A DNA stretch of 64,000 nucleotides from Novosphingobium sp. ERN07 (GTDB lineage: Bacteria > Pseudomonadota > Alphaproteobacteria > Sphingomonadales > Sphingomonadaceae): positions 1-64,000 of the forward strand of contig NZ_JABAID010000001.1 in assembly GCF_012641335.1 (NCBI RefSeq). Direction: 5' to 3'. Positions 27,061 to 36,814 of this stretch are shown in pieces. Under the pieces are notes generated by a model, which saw only the letters and a program-made list of their open reading frames with translations, was not told the DNA's origin and ran no database searches. The number at the start of each line of letters is the position of its first letter. The first letter of the stretch is position 1. Made by a program: the position numbers and the translations under genes.

Positions 27061-27795
27061 CTACCGCCCCCCGCTGCGCAACCACCCCGTAATCGAATAG
27101 CGCCGATAGGCTGCCGCCCGCGTCACCTCGCTCACGCTATGCATCTGCGGCACGCGGAACATGTTCAGCGTAGTGAATGCCGGGGCAAATCCGCGCACCT
27201 CAGGTTCGTGGAACAGCAGCAACCCACCCCACTCAGTGCGCCACACCGGTGTCAGGTTCATCACATAGGCAGCGTGGCGGTTCTTGCCTGTCACCGCATC
27301 GTCATGCCCGGTCAGGAAATCGCCCGGTGCATAGGCCGTCGCCTGCGCATCGGCAAACGCGATGGCATCCACTCCCACGATCTGCCGCAACAGATCGCGG
27401 GCCTCGCCGGTAGACATCCATTCGGCAAACGCCGCCAGCGGATCGTCACTCACCGCCCGCGCATCTGCCCCATCAGGTACGCGGATCGATTCATAGCGAT
27501 ACTGAAAGCCGCTGCGCGCCTGCGCATAGATCGCGTTGTCCAGATCGGCGCACGCAGCTGGCGTCATCTCCGCGCGGGTCTGACGGGAAAGTTCGAAGAC
27601 CTTGCCGTTGGAATTGAGCACCTGCACCCAATCGCCGCGTTCGCGCAGCAGCAAATGCAGGGCCTCGGCGCAGTCAGGCGTCAAAAAATTCTTCACCTGC
27701 ACCCGCCCGTGCCGCGCGAACTGCTCGGCCAGCGCAGGCGCATCGATATCGGGATTCAACGCAAACCGGATCATCGTTTCGGCGGCGCTCGTCAC
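27061..27795 (-). CDS. 2OG-Fe(II) oxygenase family protein
   Basis: 244 aa. The C-terminal half carries a cupin-like 2-oxoglutarate/iron dioxygenase pattern: the HxD pair in DFLTGHDDAVTGKNRHAAYVMNL, the TEWGGLLLFHEPEV strand, the distal His in FRVPQMHSVSEV, and the 2OG-binding Arg region RRYSITGWLR. This resembles prolyl-4-hydroxylase-like proteins; the substrate is not predictable. It overlaps the next upstream membrane-protein gene (ATGA at 27792-27795), so the two are co-expressed. An internal ATG at 27774 is possible. Confidence 0.88.
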   Translation of the reverse strand: MTSAAETMIRFALNPDIDAPALAEQFARHGRVQVKNFLTPDCAEALHLLLRERGDWVQVLNSNGKVFELSRQTRAEMTPAACADLDNAIYAQARSGFQYRYESIRVPDGADARAVSDDPLAAFAEWMSTGEARDLLRQIVGVDAIAFADAQATAYAPGDFLTGHDDAVTGKNRHAAYVMNLTPVWRTEWGGLLLFHEPEVRGFAPAFTTLNMFRVPQMHSVSEVTRAAAYRRYSITGWLRSGGR

Positions 27796-28190
27796 CCGGC
27801 AATTTCCTCAAGTCGATGGTGCGGCAACATGCGCCATGCCGCCAGCATCAGCACAACGTGCCCGGCCTCGACCGCCATCGGCACCGGCCAGCCCGGATAG
27901 GCTCCGTTCGCCACCAGATCGATGGCGCGGCCAACGAACGATGTGCCAAACAGCAGCGCGGGCACCAGCAGCAAATCGGCGTTGCGCCGCCACGCGCCCC
28001 ACATCATGCAGAATGCCGCCACGCCGAAAAACGAGGTGAAGTCTGCCCGGATCGTGGAAACTCCGCCAACCCCGGTTGCCGCGATGCCAAACCCGGTCGC
28101 TGCCGCCTCAGGCCCGGTCAGGAACCCGATGGCAAGAAACAGGTCGAACAGTCCCGCCAGAAATACCAGCGCCGTCAGGATCAATCGCAT
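27792..28190 (-). CDS. Hypothetical four-helix membrane protein
   Basis: 132 aa from ATG 28190 (MRLILTALVFLAGLFDLFLA); the longer frame overlaps the coaBC promoter. Four hydrophobic segments: LTALVFLAGLFDLFLAIGFL, FTSFFGVAAFCMMWGAW, LLLVPALLFGTSFVGRAIDL and GHVVLMLAAWRML. The layout resembles small DUF4345-like integral membrane proteins, but this is a weak memory-based match. It is the first gene of a two-gene unit with the 2OG oxygenase and divergent from coaBC by 100 bp. Confidence 0.7.
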   Translation of the reverse strand: MRLILTALVFLAGLFDLFLAIGFLTGPEAAATGFGIAATGVGGVSTIRADFTSFFGVAAFCMMWGAWRRNADLLLVPALLFGTSFVGRAIDLVANGAYPGWPVPMAVEAGHVVLMLAAWRMLPHHRLEEIAG

Positions 28191-28290
28191 CGTCAGCCCC
28201 GCTTGTTGGTTCACGCCTGACTTGTGCCTCAAGCCTTCGCCACACGCAAAAGGATTGCGCGCAAGGCCCCGCCATTGCACAAGCGCGGCC

Positions 28291-29481
28291 ATGAAGGGAA
28301 AGCGCATCCTGCTCATCATCGGCGGCGGCATCGCGGCCTACAAGGCCTGCGAACTGGTGCGGCTGATCCGCAAACAGGGGGCCGATGTCACCTGTGTCCT
28401 GACCGAAGGCGGATCGCACTTCGTCACCGCGATGACGCTGGCAGCGCTGAGCGAAAATCCCGTTCATACAACGCTTTGGGATCTCAAGAACGAGGTCGAG
28501 ATGGGGCACATCCAACTGTCCCGCCAGGCCGATCTCGTCGTGGTCTGCCCCGCCACGGCAGACCTGATGGCGCGCATGGCAGCAGGCATTGCCGACGATC
28601 TGGCCACCACGCTCCTACTCGCCACAGACAAGCCGGTGCTGGCGGTTCCCGCCATGAACGTGCGCATGTGGCAGCATCCGGCCACAGTCCGCAATGTCGC
28701 CACGCTGCGCGGCGATGGGGTGACTGTGATGGAACCGGATGAAGGCGCGATGGCCTGCGGCGAGTTCGGCCCCGGTCGCTTGCCCAACCCCGTTGAAATC
28801 TGCGCGGAAATTGCGCGGAAGCTGGGCGGGGTAACCGGCCCGCTTTCAGGCAAGCACGTCCTCATCACCGCTGGCCCCACGCACGAACCCATCGATCCGG
28901 TGCGCTACATCGCCAACCGCTCCAGCGGAAAGCAGGGTTTTGCCATCGCCGCTGCCGCCGCGCAAGCGGGGGCAAAGGTTACGCTTGTTGCAGGCCCGGT
29001 AAATCTCGATACACCGCAAGGGGTTACGCGGGTGGATGTGGAAACGGCGCGGCAGATGGCGGCTGCGGTGGACGCCGCCCTCCCCGCCGATGTGGCCATT
29101 ATGGTCGCCGCCGTGGCGGACTGGCGCAGCGCCGGAGAGGCCTCGCAGAAGATCAAGAAGGACGGTTCAGGGCAAGTTCCACCGCTGCAACTGGTTGAAA
29201 ATCCTGATATTCTTGCAACACTCTGCAAATCCGACCGCCGCCCGCCACTGGTCGTCGGCTTCGCCGCTGAAACCAATGACGTTCTCGACCACGCCCGCGC
29301 CAAACTGGCGCGCAAGGGCGCGGACTGGATCGTTGCCAATGATGTTGCCACCCACGCAATGGGCGGGGAAATCAATGGCTTGCACATCGTCAGCGCGGCT
29401 GGCGTGGAAAGCTTGCCCGAACTGCCCAAGGCCGCCGCCGCCGCCGCCCTGATCGAAAGAATCGCCAATGCACTCGCCTGA
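28291..29481 (+). CDS. coaBC: Bifunctional phosphopantothenoylcysteine decarboxylase / phosphopantothenate-cysteine ligase
   Basis: 396 aa from ATG 28291 ([19 protein letters not shown]). It carries out two steps of coenzyme A synthesis. The N-terminal CoaC flavoprotein domain has [16 protein letters not shown] and the catalytic [17 protein letters not shown] segment. The C-terminal CoaB ligase domain begins near [29 protein letters not shown], includes [10 protein letters not shown] and ends with the VGFAAET and VANDV motifs. It overlaps dut by 14 bases. An upstream in-frame extension lacks these features and crosses the divergent gene. Confidence 0.96.
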   Translation: MKGKRILLIIGGGIAAYKACELVRLIRKQGADVTCVLTEGGSHFVTAMTLAALSENPVHTTLWDLKNEVEMGHIQLSRQADLVVVCPATADLMARMAAGIADDLATTLLLATDKPVLAVPAMNVRMWQHPATVRNVATLRGDGVTVMEPDEGAMACGEFGPGRLPNPVEICAEIARKLGGVTGPLSGKHVLITAGPTHEPIDPVRYIANRSSGKQGFAIAAAAAQAGAKVTLVAGPVNLDTPQGVTRVDVETARQMAAAVDAALPADVAIMVAAVADWRSAGEASQKIKKDGSGQVPPLQLVENPDILATLCKSDRRPPLVVGFAAETNDVLDHARAKLARKGADWIVANDVATHAMGGEINGLHIVSAAGVESLPELPKAAAAAALIERIANALA

Positions 29482-29935
29482 AGTTCCCGTCCTCGTAAAG
29501 CGTCTGCCCCACGGCGAGGGCCTGCCGCTGCCCGCCTATGCCACCGAAGGCGCTGCCGGAATGGATGTCGTCTCGGCAGAGGATCTGGACCTGGCCCCCG
29601 GCGCGCGCCATGCCGTGGCCACCGGACTTTCTATCGCGATTCCAGCAGGTTACGAAATTCAGGTACGCCCGCGTTCGGGCCTTGCGCTGAAGCACGGCGT
29701 CACCGTTCCCAACACGCCGGGCACCATCGACAGCGATTATCGCGGCGAATTGAAAGTCATCATGATCAACCTCGGGCAGACAAGCTTCTCGATCCGCCGG
29801 GGGGACCGCGTGGCGCAGCTCGTGCTCGCCCCGGTCACGCGCGGGACGTGGTTGGAAGTGGAAGAACTCGATGCCACCGTGCGCGGCGAAGGCGGGTTCG
29901 GATCGACTGGCGGCCTTGCCGCGCTGAAGGGTTAG
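29468..29935 (+). CDS. dut: Deoxyuridine 5'-triphosphate nucleotidohydrolase (dUTPase)
   Basis: 155 aa, the normal trimeric dUTPase size. It hydrolyses dUTP to dUMP and keeps uracil out of DNA. All five motifs are visible: [51 protein letters not shown] and the C-terminal [10 protein letters not shown] arm that closes the active site. It is translationally coupled to coaBC and followed by a bidirectional terminator. Confidence 0.97.
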   Translation: MHSPEVPVLVKRLPHGEGLPLPAYATEGAAGMDVVSAEDLDLAPGARHAVATGLSIAIPAGYEIQVRPRSGLALKHGVTVPNTPGTIDSDYRGELKVIMINLGQTSFSIRRGDRVAQLVLAPVTRGTWLEVEELDATVRGEGGFGSTGGLAALKG

Positions 29936-29939
29936 AAAA

Positions 29940-29965
29940 GGGGCCTCACATCGCTGCAAGGCCCC
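29940..29965. terminator. Bidirectional terminator after dut
   Basis: GGGGCCT (29940-29946) pairs with AGGCCCC (29959-29965). On the minus strand the stem is followed by TTTTC, a good terminator tail for the convergent DUF4136 gene; on the plus strand only TCTTG follows, so it is weaker for dut. Confidence 0.65.
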
Positions 29966-29970
29966 TCTTG

Positions 29971-30005
29971 GTGCTTCTAGGTGCGCGTAGGTGCATCTAG
30001 GTGCA
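29971..30005 (+). repeat. GTGCNTCTAG 10-bp tandem repeat, copy 2
   Basis: Three consecutive decamers GTGCTTCTAG, GTGCGCGTAG and GTGCATCTAG plus a partial fourth (GTGCA) occupy 29971-30005 with a period of exactly 10 bp. The last 18 bases (29988-30005) recur identically at 46587-46604. It lies between two converging genes. Confidence 0.7.
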
Positions 30006-30013
30006 CTTCAGGA

Positions 30014-30751
30014 TCAGTTGATCTTTTTCACCGTCGTCTTCTCAGGAGCGATTGAAATCCTTACCGTTTCTCCGTTGTGGCCGGGGAAATCGGTAAACAT
30101 CGCTTCGACAAGGTTGGGCACCACATAGGACAACCGGTTGGACTGCGATGCAGCCTCAGCCTTGCCTTCGAACAGGCGCTGGCCATCGGAGCGGCGATCG
30201 ATCTTGAGGTCAATGCCAGAGGTATAGACGGTCACCACGTCAACGCCGCCGCCCCAGCCGCCACCGCCGTAGAAGAACGGATCATACCATCCCCAGCCCC
30301 AGCCGCCGCGGCCATAGAAACCGGGCCGTCCCCAACCGGGACGCCCCCAGCCGGGACCAAAGCCGCCCCAGCCACCCCAACCGCCCCAATAGGGATCGTT
30401 GAAGCCGGTGGAGCGCACGCGATCACGCCCGCCATCCACGCCATAGTCGAACTTGACGATCAGATCGGCAACTTCTGCGTTAGCAGGGCGGTAGCCCAGC
30501 TTTTCCATCTGCCGCCCGACCAGCGACGCGTATTGCGAAAATTCAAGGCCGCCAGCGTCTTTGGGATCATCGGCCACCACCGCAAAAGTCGTGCCCGCAG
30601 GCGCGGGAAGCTGCGTCTGGAACCGCTTCACGTCCGCCTTGAACGGCGTGGCGCAACCCGCCAGCGAAACCATCAGCAGCGAAACCGCCGAAAGCCCCAG
30701 CAGGCGGCGCCGGGCGGGCGATCTTGGCTTGTTGTGCATATGAAAATTCAT
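30014..30751 (-). CDS. DUF4136 domain-containing lipoprotein
   Basis: 245 aa from ATG 30751, supported by AGGAG 7 bp upstream; ATG 30739 is an alternative. A lipoprotein signal peptide (RRRLLGLSAVSLLMVSLAGC) puts Cys at about 31, so the mature protein is lipid-anchored, probably at the outer membrane. DUF4136 follows (FQTQLPAPAGTTFAVV, EFSQYASLVGRQMEKLGY, DLIVKFDYGV). A Gly/Trp/Pro-rich insert with GWGRPGWGRPGF and FYGGGGWGGG sits at about 122-165. The C-terminus has SYVVPNLVEAMFTDFPG. Function unknown. Confidence 0.85.
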   Translation of the reverse strand: MNFHMHNKPRSPARRRLLGLSAVSLLMVSLAGCATPFKADVKRFQTQLPAPAGTTFAVVADDPKDAGGLEFSQYASLVGRQMEKLGYRPANAEVADLIVKFDYGVDGGRDRVRSTGFNDPYWGGWGGWGGFGPGWGRPGWGRPGFYGRGGWGWGWYDPFFYGGGGWGGGVDVVTVYTSGIDLKIDRRSDGQRLFEGKAEAASQSNRLSYVVPNLVEAMFTDFPGHNGETVRISIAPEKTTVKKIN

Positions 30752-30888
30752 CCTGCGACTCCTATCGTGCCGTCCGCCGCCCCATGCCCCGCGCAGACCT
30801 GTATGAACTGCAAACGAAGATGCCGGACGCAACTGTGCTTAGCATGTCCATAAATTGGACGGGAAGTGCTGAATGCACGTTGAATGGT

Positions 30889-30910
30889 GCCTGCAACATA
30901 TGTTGCAGGC
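30889..30910. repeat. Perfect 22-bp palindrome downstream of trpS
   Basis: GCCTGCAACAT is followed at once by its exact reverse complement ATGTTGCAGGC. It lies 30 bp beyond the trpS stop and about 138 bp upstream of the DUF4136 gene start. Without a T run it is not a typical terminator; an operator for the leftward gene is possible. Confidence 0.6.
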
Positions 30911-30940
30911 AGGCATTGTTTTGCAACGAAACGGCAGAAA

Positions 30941-31960
30941 TCAGCCGCGAACGAGGCCGAGCGCCTGATAGGTGCGTGCCAGAGTGGGCGCCGCCAGATC
31001 CCGTGCTTTCAAAGCGCCCTTCGCCAGAATCGCATCGAGCGCTTCTCCATCGGCGCGCAGTTCGCGATAGCGCGCCGCCATTGGCGAAAGCGTTTCGACC
31101 AGGAGTTCGCCCAGTGCGGGCTTGAACTGACCAAACCCCTTGCCTTCGAACTGCGCCAGCACTTCTGCCGTCGAAGTGCCTGCCATTGCAGCATAAATGC
31201 CGACAAGGTTGTTGGCTTCAGGGCGGCCCGCCAAGCCTTCGACCGCACCGGGCAGCGGTTCGGGATCGGTCTTGGCCTTCTTCACCTTCTGCATGATCGC
31301 ATCGGCATCGTCGGTCAGGTTGATGCGGCTCATATCCGAAGGATCGGACTTGCTCATCTTGGCCGTGCCATCGCGCAGAGACATGATGCGCGCGGCTTCA
31401 GGCGGGATGATCGGATCGGGCAGGGTGAACAGCGGCGCGTCTTCGGCACAGAAATCGTTGTTGAACTTCTGCGCAATATCGCGCGCCAGCTCCAGATGCT
31501 GCTTCTGATCCTCACCCACAGGCACGTGCGTTGCCTGATAAAGCAGCACGTCTGCCGCCTGCAGCACCGGATAGGTGAACAGCGCAACCGAAGCGCCTTC
31601 GCGGTTCTTGCCCGCCTTGTCCTTCCACTGCGTCATCCGGTTCAACCAGCCCATGCGCGCGGTGCCATTGAGCAGCCATTGCAGTTCTGCATGGGCGGGA
31701 ACCTGCGCCTGGTTGAACAGGATCGACTTGTCCGGGTCGATCCCGCAGGAAACCAGCGCAGCGACCATTTCGCGCGTGTTGGCCGCCAACTCTGCCGGGG
31801 TGTGCGGCATCGAGATGGCGTGCAGATCGGCAAGGAAATAGAGGCACTGCCCACCCTTGGCCGACCATTCATCCTGCATCCGCACCCAGTTCCGAATCGC
31901 CCCAAGGTAGTTGCCGAGGTGGAGATTGCCGGTGGGCTGGATGCCGGAAACGATACGCAT
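30941..31960 (-). CDS. trpS: Tryptophanyl-tRNA synthetase
   Basis: 339 aa from ATG 31960 ([20 protein letters not shown]). This class Ic synthetase charges tRNA-Trp. The HIGH-type motif is [11 protein letters not shown] and the KMSKS loop is intact ([13 protein letters not shown]). [23 protein letters not shown] and the tryptophan-pocket region are also typical. The longer frame runs into murJ. It starts 11 bp after the murJ stop, forming a murJ-trpS transcript. Confidence 0.97.
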   Translation of the reverse strand: MRIVSGIQPTGNLHLGNYLGAIRNWVRMQDEWSAKGGQCLYFLADLHAISMPHTPAELAANTREMVAALVSCGIDPDKSILFNQAQVPAHAELQWLLNGTARMGWLNRMTQWKDKAGKNREGASVALFTYPVLQAADVLLYQATHVPVGEDQKQHLELARDIAQKFNNDFCAEDAPLFTLPDPIIPPEAARIMSLRDGTAKMSKSDPSDMSRINLTDDADAIMQKVKKAKTDPEPLPGAVEGLAGRPEANNLVGIYAAMAGTSTAEVLAQFEGKGFGQFKPALGELLVETLSPMAARYRELRADGEALDAILAKGALKARDLAAPTLARTYQALGLVRG

Positions 31961-31971
31961 CGAATGTGCCT

Positions 31972-33543
31972 TCAGTTGGAGCGGCGGCGCCGCAGGAGAA
32001 GTTTCAAATCGTCCACCCGGAAAGCCCCGGTGAGGACGGCGGCGAGGCCATAGACCACCACCCCGCCAGTGACCAGTGCAGCCATCGCCGCGATGCGGAT
32101 GGTCCAGGTGCCATGAACATAGGGCATGATCAGCCCCTGCCCGGCCCACAGCACGCCACCCATCGCGAGCGCCGCCAGCGCCAGCCGCCAGACGCGGCGC
32201 TTCAATCGGGGATCGGCCACAAAGTGCCCGCGCCTTTTGAGCGTGTTATAGAGCAGCCAGACATTGACCGTTGAGGCAATCGCGGTGGCCAGCGGCGGTC
32301 CCATGTGTTTGAGCGGCACGATCAACAGCAGGTTACCGACAAGGTTCACCGCCATCGAAATGGTGGCATAGCGCACCGGGGTTTTCGTATCCTGCCGGGC
32401 ATAATATCCCGGCGTCAGCACTTTCACCAGAATGTAGCTGGGCAAGCCGATGGAAAACGCGGCCAGCGCCTGCGCGGTGTAGAACGTGTCCATCGCATCG
32501 AACTTGCCATAGCCGAACAGGGCAGCGGCAATCGGCTCTCCACACAGCACCAGCGCGACCGTGGCGGGCAGGGTCAGCAGCAGGGCCAGTTCCATGCCCC
32601 GGTTCTGCGTGTCCATCGCGGCGGCTTCTTCCCCGCCACCCAACTGTCGCGAAATCGTGGGGAGCAGCACGGTGCCAAGGCCGATGCCGATCAGTCCCAA
32701 GGGCAACTGGTTCAGCCGGTCCGCCATGTAGATATAGGTGACAGAGCCGTGATCGAGCAACGATGCGGCAAGCGCAGTGGAGATGACGAGGTTGATCTGC
32801 ACTGCTCCGGCGCCTGCGGCAGCGGGCCAGATCAGCTTGAGCAACTGTTTTACTTCAGGCGAAAGGCGTGGGCGGCGCAGGCGCAGGCTCACCCCGTTCT
32901 GGCGGCAGGCCCATGCCAGCCACAGAAGTTGCAGCGCGCCCGAAACCGAAACGCCAATCGCCTGATTGCGCGCGGTGACCAGCGGATCGTCCGAATGGAA
33001 GCCCAGCAGCGCGACAATCAATGTGACATTGAGCAGGATCGGCGCGGCCGCATTGACCCAGAATTTCTGCAGCGAATTGAGGATGCCGCCCAGCAGCGAA
33101 ACGAGGCTGATCAGCATCAGATAGGGGATCGTCCAGCGCGACAGTTCCACCGCATAGGCGAACTGTTCGGCACTCACACCATTGAAACGCCCCGAAAGCA
33201 CGAGCGTGACCGGCCATGCGAAGACTTCGAGCAGCACGGTCATCACAATGAGGACCGGCAGCAGCACGGCCAGCGCGGCTTCGGCAAAGTCCAGTCCATC
33301 GCGCAGGCCGTTGCCCTCAGGGTCGGCCACGCGCTTGTTGAACATGGGGATGAAGGCGGCGGCGAAGGCCCCTTCGGCAAAGAGCGCGCGGAACATGTTG
33401 GGCAGGCGGAACGCGACGAGGAAAGCGTCCGAGGCGAAAGCCGCGCCGACGAAGCGCGCGAACAGGCTATCGCGCACAAGGCCCAGAATGCGGCTGAGCA
33501 AGGTCAGCCCGCCAATGGACCCGGTGGCTTTCAGAAGGTTCAA
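31972..33543 (-). CDS. murJ: Lipid II flippase MurJ
   Basis: 523 aa with about 14 membrane helices, MOP/MATE-like superfamily. It moves lipid II across the inner membrane for peptidoglycan synthesis. The N-terminus [68 protein letters not shown] is the standard MurJ signature, with the essential Arg and Asp residues. Other diagnostic segments are [14 protein letters not shown] and [18 protein letters not shown]. Its start is 38 bp from the end of secB on the same strand. Confidence 0.96.
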   Translation of the reverse strand: MNLLKATGSIGGLTLLSRILGLVRDSLFARFVGAAFASDAFLVAFRLPNMFRALFAEGAFAAAFIPMFNKRVADPEGNGLRDGLDFAEAALAVLLPVLIVMTVLLEVFAWPVTLVLSGRFNGVSAEQFAYAVELSRWTIPYLMLISLVSLLGGILNSLQKFWVNAAAPILLNVTLIVALLGFHSDDPLVTARNQAIGVSVSGALQLLWLAWACRQNGVSLRLRRPRLSPEVKQLLKLIWPAAAGAGAVQINLVISTALAASLLDHGSVTYIYMADRLNQLPLGLIGIGLGTVLLPTISRQLGGGEEAAAMDTQNRGMELALLLTLPATVALVLCGEPIAAALFGYGKFDAMDTFYTAQALAAFSIGLPSYILVKVLTPGYYARQDTKTPVRYATISMAVNLVGNLLLIVPLKHMGPPLATAIASTVNVWLLYNTLKRRGHFVADPRLKRRVWRLALAALAMGGVLWAGQGLIMPYVHGTWTIRIAAMAALVTGGVVVYGLAAVLTGAFRVDDLKLLLRRRRSN

Positions 33544-33581
33544 TGCTGCCTCCTTCGGGCCACCGGGATCAAGGGATCAGA

Positions 33582-34100
33582 TCAGGCCTGCCCTGCGGGC
33601 GTTGCCTCTGCCGTGGCCTGGGCCTGCGCGAGCTGCTGCATGTACAAACCATTGAAATCGATGGGTTCGAGCATCAGCGGCGGATAGCCGAGGTCGCGCA
33701 CGGCATCGGCTATCACGCGGCGTGCGAAGGGGAACAAGATGCGCGGGCCTTCGGCAAACAGGAACGGGTGCGCCTGTTCATCGGGCACGTTGCGCATACC
33801 GATGAGGCCGCAATAGGCCAGTTCGACGATGAAAGCGGTGCCCTGCGGCCCCTTCGATGTCACGTTGATCTTCAGTTCGATCTCGTGAATTTCGGGCTGG
33901 ATCGAACGGGCCGAGATGTTGAAATCAACCGCCATTTCGGGCGCATCGGTCCACTGATAGGATTCCGGCGCGTTCGGATTCTCGACCGACAGATCCTTTA
34001 CGTACTGCGAGATCAGGCCAATCGCGGGCGAGGTGTCTTCGCCATTGGGAACAGGACCATCGAGGTTGAGATTCGAGATGATGTTGCCTTCGTCGGCCAT
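33582..34100 (-). CDS. secB: Protein-export chaperone SecB
   Basis: 172 aa from ATG 34100 (MADEGNIISNLNLDG); the longer frame overlaps the divergent promoter. SecB is a tetrameric cytoplasmic chaperone that keeps preproteins unfolded and hands them to SecA. Conserved parts are QYVKDLSVENPNAPES, VDFNISARSI, ELAYCGLIGMRNVP, and PFLFAEGPRILFPFARRVIADAVRDLGYPPLMLEPIDFNGLY. It is divergent from a Tim44-like gene, the usual alphaproteobacterial order. Confidence 0.97.
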   Translation of the reverse strand: MADEGNIISNLNLDGPVPNGEDTSPAIGLISQYVKDLSVENPNAPESYQWTDAPEMAVDFNISARSIQPEIHEIELKINVTSKGPQGTAFIVELAYCGLIGMRNVPDEQAHPFLFAEGPRILFPFARRVIADAVRDLGYPPLMLEPIDFNGLYMQQLAQAQATAEATPAGQA

Positions 34101-34332
34101 GAGATCGCTACTTTCTGCGTGGTTTCCCTTGGGCCGCGCGCCTAGCATTATGGGGAATGGGCCGCAATGCGCCTTTGTCTGGCGCGAGGATACAACAGCA
34201 GATCGGGAATCTTGCCCAAGTGATCGGCCCAAAAGGCCATGCACACGTTGTTCATTTGTAATCCGTACCTATTTGAGGCAGGTTGGCATGGTGCCATGCG
34301 CCCAAAGCGGGTGCAGCGGCAGTATCGGGAAT

Positions 34333-35022
34333 TTGCGCGTGATTGTTCAGATTGTGATCCTGGCGATGATTGCGGCCTTTCTGGGCCTGCGTCTCTATTC
34401 GGTTCTGGGCCGTCGGCCCGAACATGACGAAGAGCCGATGCGCCGTCGGATCGAACAGCCCGATCCTTCGGCACAGAATCGCCCGCCAGTGAACCAGCGC
34501 ACGGCCGAAGGCGGCCAACTGGCCCCCCGCGCGCGCGAACTGGCGCAGCCCGAACCCAGCACCTTCGACAACAGCGCCGAAGCAGGCGTGCGCGCGATTA
34601 TCGCAGCAGACCGCCGGTTCGATCTGGGCCAGTTCCTTGCCGGATCGAAGGCCGCTTACACGATGATTCTCGAAGCCTTCTGGCGCGGGGACAAGGATGA
34701 ACTTCGCCAGCTTTGCGACGATGACGTGTTTGCCGGGTTCGAATCGGCCATCGACGCGCGCCTTGCAGCAGGTGAAACCATCGACGCCCGCGTGATCCGC
34801 ATCGAAGAAGCGCGCATCGTGGGTGCTTCGATCGAGGCGAAGACCGCGCGCATCACCGTTCGCTTTATGGCCGATATCGCTTCGGTCACTCGCGACGCCG
34901 ATGGCAATGTGATTGCCGGATCGCTGGATGACGCCATTGAGGCGCGAGACCTGTGGACTTTCCGCCGCGACATTACCGCGCGCGATCCTGACTGGCTGCT
35001 TGACGAGACCGACGAAGCCTGA
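34333..35022 (+). CDS. Tim44/TimA-like domain protein, membrane-anchored
   Basis: 229 aa from TTG 34333; GTG 34339 and ATG 34288 are in-frame alternatives. An N-terminal membrane helix (VIVQIVILAMIAAFLGLRLYSVLG) is followed by a Pro/Gln-rich linker and a C-terminal Tim44-like domain: GQFLAGSKAAYTMILEAFWRGDKDELRQL, CDDDVFAGFESAI, and a beta-rich end with RDLWTFRRDI and DWLLDETDEA. Bacterial relatives are inner-membrane proteins beside secB; the role is presumed in membrane protein quality or secretion, not proven. mltA starts 8 bp downstream. Confidence 0.88.
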   Translation: MRVIVQIVILAMIAAFLGLRLYSVLGRRPEHDEEPMRRRIEQPDPSAQNRPPVNQRTAEGGQLAPRARELAQPEPSTFDNSAEAGVRAIIAADRRFDLGQFLAGSKAAYTMILEAFWRGDKDELRQLCDDDVFAGFESAIDARLAAGETIDARVIRIEEARIVGASIEAKTARITVRFMADIASVTRDADGNVIAGSLDDAIEARDLWTFRRDITARDPDWLLDETDEA

Positions 35023-35030
35023 GGCTTTCC

Positions 35031-36248
35031 GTGCGGGGTTTTTCAAGGTTTGGCAAAAGCAAGAGCGCTGCGATCATCGCGGCGCTCTTTCTGCTTGGCG
35101 GCTGTGTGCGGCTGGTGCCCGAAACCGGCGGGCCGCGCCCGGTAACACCGTCGCCCCCGCCGGTCGTGGCAGGGCAGACGGCGGCGCTTTCCGGCATCAC
35201 GCGCGGGCCGGTGGTGGCAGGGCTGGGCTTCAAGACTGATAATGCCGCACTGGCGCTGCGCAGTTTCGTGACATCGTGCCCGCGCCTGACCAAGCGCACC
35301 GACAGTTCCGGCCTGACCGTGCCGGGGGACTGGGTTCCGGCCTGCACGGCGGCGGCCACATGGCCTGCGGCGGATGCGGCGCGGTTCTTTGCCAGCTATT
35401 TCGAAAGCGCCGAAGTGGCGGGCGGTAATGCCTTTGTTACCGGCTATTTCGAACCGGAAATCGCCGGGGTGCGCGCGCGGCAGCCGGGGTTCGGCGTGCC
35501 GGTCTATGCCATGCCGCCTGATCTGGTGCGCGCAAAGCCCGGCGATGCGCAACCGCTGGCGGACGGCAAGATGCCGCTGGGCCGCTATGACGAAGCGGGC
35601 GTGTTCACCGCATATTGGGACCGCGCACAGATCGAAGCGGGCGCACTGGCGGGCATGGGGCTGGAAATCGGCTGGGCGGCCGATCCGGTGGAGTTCTTCT
35701 TCCTGCAAATTCAGGGGTCTGGCCGGTTGCGCGCGCCAGATGGCAGCGTGATCCGCATCGGCTTTGCCGGGCAGAACGGCCATGCCTATACCGGCATTGG
35801 CACGCTGATGCGCGAACGCGGGCTGATCGGCAGCAGTCCGGGCCAATATGACGGATCGTTGCAGGGCATCCAGAAGTATCTGCGCGATTTTCCCGATGCC
35901 GGGCGGCGGCTGATGCAGCAGAACCGCAGCTTCGTGTTCTTCCGCGAAATGACCGGCCCAGGCCCGGTGGGCGCGCTGAATGTGCCGGTGACGGGCCGCT
36001 CCACCGTGGCGGCAGACCCGGCCTTCGTGCCGCTGGGCGCGCCGGTATGGTTGCAGGTGGACCGGGCTGAGGCCAGCGGGCTGTGGGTGGCGCAGGACAC
36101 CGGCGGGGCAATTCAGGGCGCAAACCGATTCGACAGCTTCTGGGGCGCGGGCGCGGAAGCGCGGCGCATCGCGGGCGGCATGTCTGCGCGCGGGCGAGCG
36201 CTGATCCTCCTGCCGAAGGGCGTGCTGACGCGGCTGGGGCAGCGATAA
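35031..36248 (+). CDS. mltA: Membrane-bound lytic murein transglycosylase A
   Basis: 405 aa from GTG 35031. A lipoprotein signal (SAAIIAALFLLGGC) puts the lipidated Cys at about 25. The MltA domain covers about 140-290 (TGYFEPEIAGVRARQPGF, FFLQIQGSGRL) and a C-terminal 3D domain (LGAPVWLQVDRAEASGLWVAQDTGGAIQGANRFDSFWGAG) contains the catalytic Asp region. The enzyme cleaves peptidoglycan to 1,6-anhydromuropeptides. It overlaps the next gene by one base. Confidence 0.96.
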   Translation: MRGFSRFGKSKSAAIIAALFLLGGCVRLVPETGGPRPVTPSPPPVVAGQTAALSGITRGPVVAGLGFKTDNAALALRSFVTSCPRLTKRTDSSGLTVPGDWVPACTAAATWPAADAARFFASYFESAEVAGGNAFVTGYFEPEIAGVRARQPGFGVPVYAMPPDLVRAKPGDAQPLADGKMPLGRYDEAGVFTAYWDRAQIEAGALAGMGLEIGWAADPVEFFFLQIQGSGRLRAPDGSVIRIGFAGQNGHAYTGIGTLMRERGLIGSSPGQYDGSLQGIQKYLRDFPDAGRRLMQQNRSFVFFREMTGPGPVGALNVPVTGRSTVAADPAFVPLGAPVWLQVDRAEASGLWVAQDTGGAIQGANRFDSFWGAGAEARRIAGGMSARGRALILLPKGVLTRLGQR

Positions 36249-36814
36249 TGAAAGCGCCGCGCGGGCTTTCCGCCGAAGAGGCCGAGTTGTGGCAGAAAGT
36301 GGCGGCAACGATCACGCCCATCCATCCTGCTCGCCCGAAGATCAAGGCCATAGATGCGGTGGTAGCGGTGCCGAATGCGGCCTTGCCAAAGCGCGTGAAG
36401 GGGCGCGTGCCGCCACTTCCACCGCCTACTCCAGCGCCCACGCCGATCAAGCGCCCGCTGGAAAGCCACGGGCTGGATTCGAGCTGGGAGCGCAAGCTGG
36501 CGCGCGGCGCGATTGCGCCCGATGTAACGATCGACCTACACGGCATGGGGTTGGACGCGGCGCACGCGCGGCTCAACGGCGGCATCGCACAAGCGTTGGC
36601 GATCGGCGCGCGGATCATGCTGCTGATCGCGGGCAAGCACCGCCCGCATGACGAACACGACGCGCGGGGAAACCGACGCGGCGCGATCCGGGCCAAGCTG
36701 CTCGATTGGCTGGCCCACAGCCCCCACGCCAGCCGCATAGCCGCCGTGCGCCCCGCCCAGCCGAGACATGGCGGAGCAGGCGCAGTTTACATTGTTCTCA
36801 AGCGGCCGCGTTAG
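36248..36814 (+). CDS. Smr domain-containing protein
   Basis: 188 aa from ATG 36248 (TAATG overlap with mltA). The N-terminal half is variable and Pro-rich (RVPPLPPPTPAPTPIKRP). The C-terminal Smr (MutS2-like) domain shows the DLHGMGLDAAHARL opening with the DLHG motif and the RGNRRGAIRAKLLDWL segment before AQPRHGGAGAVYIVLKR. Smr domains are endonucleases acting on branched DNA or stalled-ribosome mRNA. Stand-alone Smr proteins after mltA are common in alphaproteobacteria. It overlaps rsmB on the other strand by 4 bases. Confidence 0.92.
   Translation: MKAPRGLSAEEAELWQKVAATITPIHPARPKIKAIDAVVAVPNAALPKRVKGRVPPLPPPTPAPTPIKRPLESHGLDSSWERKLARGAIAPDVTIDLHGMGLDAAHARLNGGIAQALAIGARIMLLIAGKHRPHDEHDARGNRRGAIRAKLLDWLAHSPHASRIAAVRPAQPRHGGAGAVYIVLKRPR

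Noticed and set aside
32305..33687. 460-codon plus-strand ORF opposite murJ
   Set aside because: Shadow of murJ; composition is Gln/His/Arg-rich without a fold signal.
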